DNA from: CAYXVF01 sp964468125
GTDB taxonomy: Bacteria; Myxococcota; XYA12-FULL-58-9; CAYXVF01
Reading direction: 5' to 3'
Assembly: GCA_964468125.1 (NCBI GenBank)
Contig: CAYXVF010000075.1
Location: 1-30,361 of the forward strand
Length of the DNA stretch: 30,361 nucleotides
A program made the translations under genes and the position numbers. Each line of letters opens with the position of its first letter. Positions within the stretch are counted from its first letter, which is position 1. The notes beneath the pieces were generated by a model. The model ran no database searches and was not told where the DNA came from. It saw only the letters and a program-made list of their open reading frames with translations. Below, piece by piece: positions 24,603-30,361 of this stretch.

Positions 24603-24731
24603 ATGCAGTTTTTCACCCGTACATATCCACGCACCTCGGCACCGATGATTGTCGTCCTATGCGTGGACGGCACCGTCACCATGTCTGATGAGCGGCCGCG
24701 GTTGGAATCTGTCGCGAGGAGCAGCGCCTAG
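24603..24731 (+). CDS. Leader ORF upstream of MATE exporter gene
   Basis: A 42-codon ORF starting MQFFTRTYPRTSAPMIVVLC and ending in VARSSA. AGGAA at 24589-24593 is nine bases upstream of its ATG. It matches no protein I know and lacks runs of one amino acid codon, so it is not an amino-acid attenuator of the his type. It sits between a candidate promoter and a strong terminator that directly precedes the exporter start codon. It also contains the upstream arm of a possible antiterminator (24692-24698). A leader whose translation is sensed, for example by drug-stalled ribosomes, is the simplest reading; that is inference. Confidence 0.5.
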   Translation: MQFFTRTYPRTSAPMIVVLCVDGTVTMSDERPRLESVARSSA

Positions 24732-24771
24732 ACAGCAGCACCTCACCACCATACGAGCAGATTACGGCCGC
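24692..24771 (+). promoter_or_regulatory. Candidate antiterminator pairing before MATE gene
   Basis: GCGGCCG (24692-24698), inside the leader ORF, is the exact complement of CGGCCGC (24765-24771), which overlaps the 5' arm of the terminator stem (24767-24774). Formation of this seven-bp GC helix would prevent the terminator. The two folds are mutually exclusive by sequence; the switch itself is not shown. Confidence 0.45.
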
Positions 24772-24806
24772 GGGATTCGAGAGATCGAACCCGCGGCTTT
24801 TTTTTT
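24767..24806 (+). terminator. Strong intrinsic terminator 11 nt before the MATE start codon
   Basis: GCCGCGGG (24767-24774) pairs with CCCGCGGC (24790-24797). Above one bulged A, TTCGA (24776-24780) pairs with TCGAA (24785-24789) around a GAGA loop. This 13-bp stem is followed by nine T (24798-24806). GGAG (24807-24810) and the exporter ATG (24818) follow at once, leaving no room for another promoter, so the exporter must be transcribed through it. Confidence 0.9.
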
Positions 24807-24817
24807 GGAGTTTCGAG

Positions 24818-26188
24818 ATGTTGTCCAAGAGCTTGGACTGGGAGCAGAGGCCTCTGGGAGAGCTGTTGCGGCTCTCTTGGCCGATCACCGTGTCCGTATT
24901 GAGCTACGCGGTCATGACCCTGGTGGATACGCTCTTCGTCGGGCGGCTCGGGGCGGCGGCCCTCGCCGGCGTGGGGCTCGCCGGGACCGCGTGTTTCGCA
25001 ACACTGGGCTTTGCGCTTGGATTGTTGCGTGCCACGAAGGTGCTCGTCTCTCAGGAATACGGCGCGAAGCGCGACGGGCTTCTCGGCAGTCACATCAATA
25101 GCTCGATGGTGCTTTCCTTCGGGCTCGCGCTCCTCGTGGTGGCCGTCGCGTGGCTCGTCTCTCCGTGGCTCGTGCTCTTGAACGAGTCCCCGGAGGCTTC
25201 GACGGCCGCACGGGAGTATTTCCTGACGCGTATGCTGAGCGCTCCGGCGCTCCTCGCCTATGGCACTTTGCGGGAGGCGCGATTTGGTATCGGCGACTCC
25301 CGCTCACCGATGTGGGCGTCTGTGAGTGGCAACTTCGTGAACATCGTGCTCGACTACGTGTTCATTTTCGAGCTCGGTTGGGGGGTGCAAGGCGCTGCCC
25401 TCGCAACGAACGCAGGGCACGTCGTGGAAGCATGCATCTTGCTATGGGTGCACTACCGGGGGCCATACGCCATGGGTGGTTTTCGCATGGGCACGCTCGT
25501 GGAGCTCGTGCGCCTCGGCTTGCCTCTCGGTCTGCAGTTTGTGCTCGAGATTGGCGCGTTCACGTTGCTCGCGGCGATGATCTCGCGAATCGCCGACGCG
25601 CAAATGGCGGCGCATCAAATCGCCTTGCAGGTGACGCACCTGGGGTTCCTCCCGGCCTATGCGGTGGGAGAGGCCGCGTCGGTAATGGTGGGGCAGGCCG
25701 TTGGGGCCGGACGAGACGACCGGGTGAAACCGGTCGCGCACTTGGCCCTCTGGGTGGTCGTGGCCTACACGGGCCTCGCCGGTCTCGTGCTCGGCTTCGG
25801 TGGTCGCTGGATCGCGTCGGGCTTCACCGCTGAGCCGGAGGTGGTTGCTGCGTCGTCGTCGCTGTTGCTCGTCGCAGGCCTGTTCCAGGTGGGCGATGGC
25901 GCGAACATTCTCGCTCGGTCGGTCTTGCGAGGGACCGGCGATGTGCGCTGGTCCGCACTCGTGAGTGTGAGCATCGCCTGGGGCTGCACGCCGCCGCTGA
26001 TGTGGGGCCTCGGCTATGTTGCGGGTCTCGGTGCGCTCGGCGGCTGGATCGGTCTCCTGCTCGAGATCGTTCTAGGGGCGAGCATCCTGTGGTGGCGCGT
26101 CGAGCGCTTCGGCTGGACGGCCGCCGCGCGTCGGTCTCGCCAGCGGGACCATGCGCAGCATCGAGTGGTCCAGCCAGCGACGGTATGA
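24818..26188 (+). CDS. MATE-family (NorM-type) efflux transporter
   Basis: A 456-residue membrane protein with about 12 hydrophobic helices in two six-helix halves. Typical elements are LLRLSWPITVSVLSYAVMTLVDTLFVGRLG at the N-terminus (first two helices), VGLAGTACFATLGFALG, VSQEYGAKR after helix 2, the second-half equivalents LGLPLGLQFVLEIGAFT and MAAHQIALQVTHLGFLPAYA, and VGQAVGAGRDD. MATE transporters export cationic drugs and other toxic compounds using sodium or protons. The ATG follows GGAG at seven-base spacing, directly after the intrinsic terminator. The C-terminal tail (about 430-456) is basic and hydrophilic. Its position behind a leader ORF and attenuator suggests inducible expression. 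Confidence 0.93.
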   Translation: MLSKSLDWEQRPLGELLRLSWPITVSVLSYAVMTLVDTLFVGRLGAAALAGVGLAGTACFATLGFALGLLRATKVLVSQEYGAKRDGLLGSHINSSMVLSFGLALLVVAVAWLVSPWLVLLNESPEASTAAREYFLTRMLSAPALLAYGTLREARFGIGDSRSPMWASVSGNFVNIVLDYVFIFELGWGVQGAALATNAGHVVEACILLWVHYRGPYAMGGFRMGTLVELVRLGLPLGLQFVLEIGAFTLLAAMISRIADAQMAAHQIALQVTHLGFLPAYAVGEAASVMVGQAVGAGRDDRVKPVAHLALWVVVAYTGLAGLVLGFGGRWIASGFTAEPEVVAASSSLLLVAGLFQVGDGANILARSVLRGTGDVRWSALVSVSIAWGCTPPLMWGLGYVAGLGALGGWIGLLLEIVLGASILWWRVERFGWTAAARRSRQRDHAQHRVVQPATV

Positions 26189-26193
26189 GTACG

Positions 26194-26226
26194 ACCACGA
26201 GCCCCTGTGGGGCGAGGGCTCGTGGT
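26194..26226. terminator. Perfect 11-bp stem-loop between convergent genes
   Basis: ACCACGAGCCC (26194-26204) pairs perfectly with GGGCTCGTGGT (26216-26226) around an 11-base loop. It lies between the MATE stop (26188) and the end of the convergent lipoprotein gene (26229). There is no long U-tract on either strand, so it is best read as a bidirectional terminator or 3'-end stabiliser. Confidence 0.6.
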
Positions 26227-26228
26227 TG

Positions 26229-26990
26229 CTACTTCTCGATCCTCGCGTCTTCGACGATCAGCGGATAGGCGTAGCCGGCACCAAAGTCCTTGTTGGCGGC
26301 GAGCACGCCTTCGATCACCACGATGTCGCCTACCGCCGCGGTGCCGTCGGTGATGACGGTGAGGTCGTTTGTGCCCGCCGTGCCCGTTCCGTCCTGAATG
26401 TGCAGCCAGTTGCGCCCCAGGATTCCGCCGTTGTACTTGACGACCTTTCCGCGAAGCTTCACGCGTTTGCCGGTCAGGGTCTCGGCTTGCGCGAAGATCT
26501 CCTCCACCGTCACGCCGCCTGAGGCCTTCTCGATCTTCTCGACCTCCACCGGCGCGGCAGCGGCGCGAGTCGACGGTTTCGGAGCAGGGGTTGTATCCGC
26601 GGCTTCGGCGGAGCCTCCGCCGACGTCAAAGCGGTTCACGAAGTAGATTCGGTCGAAGACTCGATTCAGCGTCTTGCTCTGAAAGTTGGTCATCACCATG
26701 CCGCCAGCGAACGCGACGTCGTCACCGACCTTTAGGGCGGTGGTCGGACCCGCGGCCCACACCTTGCCGGGGGAGCCCGTATCGAGTTGCACGTAGGTAT
26801 AGCCACCGGAATTCATCGTCTCGACGACCTTGCCCTGCATTACAGAGGCGGTGGCCGGTTGTTCCGGGGCCCCTCGCGGAGCGTTGGAGTCGGCGGCGCC
26901 CTCCGAAATGGGCTTGGCCGGCGCGTTGGATTCTTGGCAGCCCAGCAGGGCTGCGAGGGCGGTCGCGATGACGAAATCGTGGAGCTTCAT
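26229..26990 (-). CDS. Lipoprotein with two OB-like domains
   Basis: A 253-residue lipoprotein. The signal ends in lipobox LLGC with Cys at residue 18, followed by a low-complexity Ala/Pro/Ser linker. Residues about 48-120 (VMQGKVVETMNSGGYTYVQL, then GKVWAAGPTTALKVGD) and about 160-250 (GKRVKLRGKVVKYNGGILG, NWLHIQDGTG, VGDIVVIEGVLAANKDFG) each look like a small beta-barrel of the OB type; a Pro/Ala/Thr-rich linker separates them. Similar periplasmic OB-like proteins occur next to cytochrome genes in delta-proteobacteria, but no such context exists here. Function unknown. It is convergent with the MATE gene; no strong ribosome binding site precedes the ATG. Confidence 0.82.
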   Translation of the reverse strand: MKLHDFVIATALAALLGCQESNAPAKPISEGAADSNAPRGAPEQPATASVMQGKVVETMNSGGYTYVQLDTGSPGKVWAAGPTTALKVGDDVAFAGGMVMTNFQSKTLNRVFDRIYFVNRFDVGGGSAEAADTTPAPKPSTRAAAAPVEVEKIEKASGGVTVEEIFAQAETLTGKRVKLRGKVVKYNGGILGRNWLHIQDGTGTAGTNDLTVITDGTAAVGDIVVIEGVLAANKDFGAGYAYPLIVEDARIEK

Positions 26991-27048
26991 GACTCGCTGT
27001 CTACGACAGAAAGCATGCTCGGGTCGAGACCGCCTGCGCCGGTGGCGC

Positions 27049-27567
27049 TCAACGTTGGCGCCGCGCCGCCGCCGTCCCGCGGGTGATCTGATGAAAGAGG
27101 CTGGACTCGCGCTTATAAAAACCTTCGGTGTGAAAAGTCTCCTCTAGACCCAGCCACTCATAGTCGAGGTGATGCACCAGCTCGTGGAGAAGGGTGCGCA
27201 GGAAGCTGCGGAAGGCGACGACCTGGTTCTTCTTCGCGGTGCGCATCCAGAGGGTAATGATCGCCCACCGCCGCCCCGAGCCGGGCTCGTAGAGCCCGTG
27301 AAGCTCACCGGTTTCATCGACGGGACGTCGGGCCCGTACCCGTACGCGTACCGGAGGGGCATCGAGCTGCGTGACGATCGCAGTGACGAGCGCCCGGCAG
27401 GCCCGCTCCGTAGCTTTTTGGTCTTCCCGTTCGAGGGCGTCGAGCAGAGCCCCCACGGGAGCATGGCAGTCCATGGGGTAAGGAAGGCGCACCGCTCCGA
27501 CCGCGTCGCTCGCGTCGTAGTTGCGCCGCTGCTGCCGGTTCAAGTTGCTGTAGTACGAGAAGGGCAT
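27049..27567 (-). CDS. HExxH putative zinc metallopeptidase-like protein
   Basis: A 172-residue soluble protein starting MPFSYYSNLNRQQRRNYD. It has a clear zinc-protease motif HELVHHLD with His128, Glu129 and His132, preceded by SFLRTLLHELVHH. Further conserved-looking His and Glu follow in FHTEGFYKRE (about 145-154), one of which could be the third metal ligand. The N-terminal 100 residues are basic and contain VRVRVRARRP, GELHGLYEP and WAIITLWMRT strands. The layout resembles minimal SprT/gluzincin-type domains, but I cannot assign a family. An in-frame upstream start (MCKNTLG, about 27627) would overlap the divergent promoter, so the internal ATG was preferred. Confidence 0.7.
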   Translation of the reverse strand: MPFSYYSNLNRQQRRNYDASDAVGAVRLPYPMDCHAPVGALLDALEREDQKATERACRALVTAIVTQLDAPPVRVRVRARRPVDETGELHGLYEPGSGRRWAIITLWMRTAKKNQVVAFRSFLRTLLHELVHHLDYEWLGLEETFHTEGFYKRESSLFHQITRGTAAARRQR

Positions 27568-27670
27568 CCGGTGAATAATCGGGGTAGATGTGACGTCACT
27601 CGAAACGCCTAGGGTGTTCTTGCACACACTCTTGGTCTACGTTAGCGGCGAAATCCCGGGAGGAACAGCC

Positions 27671-28630
27671 ATGAGGAACGCTTTTGCAGGGCTCGTCGTG
27701 CTCGCGCTCGTCAGCGGGTGCACGTCTTCGCAGACGGGCAACGAAGGCAATTTCGTGTTCAGCTACTTCGCCGACGATGACTTCTCCAACTTCAACAAGC
27801 CGATCACCGTGATGGGTTTTCTCGACCTCTTCGTCGACCAGGTGGGGACCCGGGATCCGGTGGCCCTGACCCGAGCCGAGAGCGAAGATCCCACCGTCCT
27901 CGATGTCGTGGGCTTTGAGGGCAACCGCTACGTGGTCGAGGCGACGGGCGAAGGCAGCGCCCGGGTTTCTGTCGAGGGCAACGTCAACGGCGAGACCCTC
28001 ACCGACTCGATCGACATGCGCACGGCGGTGCCCGAACGGGTTCGCCTGTTCCACACGTGCACCGGCGCCGGTGCCGCATACTACCTCACGAACCAGGCGA
28101 TTTACCTCGGCTACGAGCTGGAGCTCCTCAGCGGCGAACCGGTGATCGGCTACGGCTACTATCCGGTGACCGAGACCCCGGGCGCTTTGACCGTCGATTT
28201 TTTCTCTGACTCGCAGCAGTTCATTCCGATGGTGACCACGAGTACCGTCGGCAGCTTTGACGTCGATTCGACGCTCACGGGCGATACGGAGCGCTTGATC
28301 GTCGATGTGATCGATCCCTTCGACATCGACGGCGTCGCGCTGCAGGTCGGTGCCAACCAGTCGACTTTCGTCAACGACACGGATTTCTTTTACGTGCTCC
28401 CGACGGTCAACGGAGTGCCGGTGTGCCAGGCGAACACGCAGCACAGCGTCGCCACCACCACGCAAGATACCTGCAGCGTTCGGGAGAACGATCCGGTGAG
28501 CCGGCGCAACGAGTTTGGCTGGTTTGAGGTCACGGGCCGGGCGACCGGCACCTGCACGGTCGAAGTGACCTACCCGGAGAGCTCGAGCGGTGTCGTTCCG
28601 GTGGGAACGGTCAATATCACGATCCGCTAA
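27671..28630 (+). CDS. Beta-rich lipoprotein of unknown function
   Basis: A 319-residue lipoprotein. The signal MRNAFAGLVVLALVSGC carries lipobox VSGC with the lipidated Cys at residue 17. The mature part is acidic, rich in Val, Thr, Asp and aromatic residues, and predicted almost all beta, with an Ig-like segment near 75-115 (RYVVEATGEGSARVSVEG) and four cysteines, three in the C-terminal quarter. No family is recognised. GGGAGGAA upstream supports the ATG; open frame further upstream is not protein-like. A TTGCAC at 27620-27625 could be a -35, with TAGCGG 17 bases on, but this is weak. The next gene has its own promoter in the 68-base gap. Confidence 0.78.
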   Translation: MRNAFAGLVVLALVSGCTSSQTGNEGNFVFSYFADDDFSNFNKPITVMGFLDLFVDQVGTRDPVALTRAESEDPTVLDVVGFEGNRYVVEATGEGSARVSVEGNVNGETLTDSIDMRTAVPERVRLFHTCTGAGAAYYLTNQAIYLGYELELLSGEPVIGYGYYPVTETPGALTVDFFSDSQQFIPMVTTSTVGSFDVDSTLTGDTERLIVDVIDPFDIDGVALQVGANQSTFVNDTDFFYVLPTVNGVPVCQANTQHSVATTTQDTCSVRENDPVSRRNEFGWFEVTGRATGTCTVEVTYPESSSGVVPVGTVNITIR

Positions 28631-28638
28631 CGCCTCGT

Positions 28639-28668
28639 TTGAACATACCTTCGGGCCTCCGCTATGAT
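28639..28668 (+). promoter_or_regulatory. Sigma70-like promoter of the Tat lipoprotein gene
   Basis: TTGAAC (28639-28644) and TATGAT (28663-28668) are separated by 18 bases. The -10 matches the consensus at five of six positions. Transcription would start near 28675, 24 bases before the ATG at 28699, with GGAGG between. It is the best promoter match in the window. Confidence 0.6.
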
Positions 28669-28698
28669 CTCGGTGCAACCGAGTCACCGGAGGTTTCC

Positions 28699-29373
28699 AT
28701 GAAAATCGAAGAGCTGCTGCAGCGTCGTGAGTTCCTAAAAGGCCTGGCCGCGAGCGCCGGCGGAATCGTCCTTCTTCCGCACATCACCGCGTGTACGTCC
28801 AGTTCAGCCGCTGGTGGGGAAGCGACGGCCGCGAGCGGAGCGCTCGACGTGCCGGTTGAGAAGCCCGGAGGTTGGGATCCGGTCGCGTTCAACCGCGACC
28901 GCGGCAATCAAGGAGCGATTCCAGAGAGCTACCTCGGCTCGATCAATGGCCCTGAGGGCGAGACGAAGCACCTCGGAAAACACCTGCCGTACGTCGTAGA
29001 TGCGGACGGGTCACCCGAAGGGTACATGCCGCTCATGTGGGGCGATCCCAGCAAAGGTTATGCGCGTCACCCCAACGCCGTACCGGGCCCAGACAACAAC
29101 AATGAGGGGCACTGGTACAACTGGATCCGCGTCCGCAAGGCCATCGACGGTGATGCGGAGGAGCTCCAGAGCGCCTTTTCGAGCTGGCCCGAGGCCAAAT
29201 TGGGCGATAGCGGCCGCTACCTGACATTGGGTGGCGGTGACCCGATGGCCGATGGAGGCCGAAATACGATCTACGTGGTCGCTATTCCCGGCGACGTGAG
29301 CCCCGGCGACACTGTCCGTATTTGGGCCCATTGCCTCACCCACGGCGAGTACGTCGACTTCATCACGGTCTGA
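28699..29373 (+). CDS. Tat-exported lipoprotein of unknown function
   Basis: A 224-residue protein with a twin-arginine signal: LLQRREFLKGLAASAGGIVL, containing RREFLKG. A lipobox-like ITAC (Cys about 32) follows, so it is probably a Tat-exported lipoprotein folded in the cytoplasm before export. The mature part is rich in Gly, Asp, Asn and Trp (GGWDPVAFNRDRGNQGAIPE, PNAVPGPDNNNEGHWYNW) and ends in a beta-like segment PGDVSPGDTVRIWAHCLTHG. Tat export often implies a cofactor or oligomer, and Cys and His in WAHCLTHG could bind metal, but no family is recognised. CCGGAGG gives a good ribosome binding site. Its stop is only eight bases from the end of the convergent kinase gene. Confidence 0.78.
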   Translation: MKIEELLQRREFLKGLAASAGGIVLLPHITACTSSSAAGGEATAASGALDVPVEKPGGWDPVAFNRDRGNQGAIPESYLGSINGPEGETKHLGKHLPYVVDADGSPEGYMPLMWGDPSKGYARHPNAVPGPDNNNEGHWYNWIRVRKAIDGDAEELQSAFSSWPEAKLGDSGRYLTLGGGDPMADGGRNTIYVVAIPGDVSPGDTVRIWAHCLTHGEYVDFITV

Positions 29374-29380
29374 GCCGAAG

Positions 29381-30250
29381 CTAACCCTCGATTTCGCGGC
29401 CGAGCACTCGACGCGGATCCGGGGCGCCCGCATCCATCAGGATGGCGTGTAGCGCTTCACGGACCTCGAGCGCTGAGGGAAAGCGTTGACTCGGGTCGAG
29501 TGCGAGGCAGCGATGCACCACGGCGGCGAGCGCTGGGTTCATCTCCGTTTTGGCTTCGCTGGGGTGGACATAGCGGTGAGGGCGAATGCAGCGTCGTCGC
29601 CTGGCGAAGACCCCGTAGGGCGTGGTGCCCACGAGCACTTCGTAGAGGAGGGCGCCCAAGCCGAAGACGTCGCTTCGCACGTCGACGCCGTGCCCCTCGT
29701 ACTGTTCGGGCGCCATGAAGCCCAAGGTACCGGCGACCTCCCGCTGCGCCCGCTCCACCCCGAGCTCCACCGCCGTGCCGAAATCGATCAGCACCAAACG
29801 CTCGTCTTCGATCAGTACGTTCTCCGGTTTCAGATCGCGGTAGACGAATCCGTTGCCGTGCACGTGCTCGAGCGCGCGACTCAGCTCGTAGCCGAGCGCT
29901 GCGGCTACGACGTCAACGAGCGGTCCACGGGTGAGAACGGATTTTAACGAGGGTCCGCGGTGGTAGGAGAGGGCTAGAAACGGTTGCTTGGCCCGGGTGC
30001 GGCAATCGTAGAGGGCGACGACGTTCTCGTGCTGGCATCGCGCGAGGGCAGCTCTTTCGCGGTCGAAGCTGCGCCGGGCCGCGGTGCTCGCGTCTTTCTC
30101 GAGGATTTTCAGGGCGACCATCCGGAACAGGGCGTGGTCGTAGGCTTGGTAGACCGATCCGGTGGCCCCCCGTCCAATGGTTCCGACGATTTCGTAACGT
30201 GCGGCGGACGTCTCCGAGGGGTCCAGCGGCACGGGGTTGGGCGACTTCAT
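29381..30250 (-). CDS. Soluble Hanks-type serine/threonine protein kinase
   Basis: A 289-residue eukaryotic-like kinase. The Gly-rich loop is GRGATGSVY at 26-34, the ATP-binding Lys is Lys48 in VALKIL, the catalytic loop is VYRDLKPEN with Asp139 (the HRD His is replaced by Tyr, as in many bacterial kinases), the metal Asp is Asp156 in IDFGTA, and the activation segment ends in MAPEQ at 179-183. The C-lobe ends with ALDPSQRFPSALEVREAL. All catalytic residues are present, so it should be active. There is no transmembrane helix or sensor domain beyond the catalytic core. Such kinases are numerous in Myxococcota. GGAGAG precedes the ATG. The 111 bases after it hold no gene that I can support. Confidence 0.92.
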   Translation of the reverse strand: MKSPNPVPLDPSETSAARYEIVGTIGRGATGSVYQAYDHALFRMVALKILEKDASTAARRSFDRERAALARCQHENVVALYDCRTRAKQPFLALSYHRGPSLKSVLTRGPLVDVVAAALGYELSRALEHVHGNGFVYRDLKPENVLIEDERLVLIDFGTAVELGVERAQREVAGTLGFMAPEQYEGHGVDVRSDVFGLGALLYEVLVGTTPYGVFARRRRCIRPHRYVHPSEAKTEMNPALAAVVHRCLALDPSQRFPSALEVREALHAILMDAGAPDPRRVLGREIEG

Positions 30251-30361
30251 CCGTGGCTCTCCATCTCACATTTTCGCAGGAGCCGTCGCGCGGGTTGCGT
30301 AAGGAGATCGGCAGGAATACGAAACAATTCGCTGTTTTTGTCGTCAGAGGAGGAGGGCGGA
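30251..30361. other. Upstream region of the kinase gene at window end
   Basis: The last 111 bases contain the kinase ribosome binding site and presumably its promoter. I see no ORF and no clear -35/-10 pair. Confidence 0.4.

Noticed and set aside
24775..24790. TTCGA-containing loop resembling a tRNA T-arm
   Set aside because: No acceptor, D or anticodon stems can be built around it; it is the apical part of the intrinsic terminator before the MATE gene.
24526..24817. Known riboswitch (for example guanidine/ykkC type) controlling the MATE gene
   Set aside because: I could not find the conserved core of any riboswitch class that I know in this region; a leader ORF with attenuator explains it better.

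Overview
The window is a stretch of GC-rich bacterial chromosome with dense genes, 4-base start/stop overlaps and few long intergenic gaps. The gene content suggests a Myxococcota (delta-proteobacterial) genome: Cys-rich repeat lipoproteins, many secreted or lipidated proteins of unknown function, a Hanks-type Ser/Thr kinase, a secreted PQQ-type sugar dehydrogenase and HEAT-like repeat proteins. This assignment rests on gene content only; there is no rRNA or other marker in the window.

Region 1 (about 120-7600) is a small acidic hypothetical gene followed by a near-complete histidine operon, hisG-hisC-hisB-hisH-hisF-hisAIE-hisD. A 19-residue His-rich leader peptide and an intrinsic terminator precede it, which is the layout of a classical attenuator. 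HisA, HisI and HisE are fused in one polypeptide, HisC carries an unexplained C-terminal extension of about 90 residues, and no histidinol-phosphate phosphatase is present.

Region 2 (7600-17450) is accessory envelope biology. It holds two small membrane proteins, a disordered/helical-repeat protein, a secreted sorbosone/glucose dehydrogenase-like beta-propeller, and a tight three-gene unit: Cys-rich lipoprotein, 893-residue secreted protein, and HEAT/vitellogenin-like protein. An array of five GATCGATCG palindromes begins at the stop codon of the last gene.

Region 3 (17450-23650) holds rpsA (ribosomal protein S1), then a membrane locus that looks like an ECF-type transporter (T-like half and S-like half joined by a Gly/Arg-rich stretch broken by a 100-N assembly gap). 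Directly downstream are two homologues of the molybdenum storage protein subunits MosA and MosB. A convergent sodium:solute symporter gene overlaps the end of mosB. I read this as a candidate molybdate/tungstate uptake-and-storage module.

Region 4 (23680-30361) holds a stand-alone 5'-3' exonuclease and a MATE exporter whose start codon lies 11 nt after a strong intrinsic terminator, itself preceded by a 42-codon leader ORF (a second probable attenuator). It continues with a two-OB-like-domain lipoprotein, an HExxH protein, a beta-rich lipoprotein, a Tat-exported lipoprotein behind a good sigma70-like promoter, and a soluble Ser/Thr kinase. No tRNA, rRNA, insertion sequence or CRISPR array was found.
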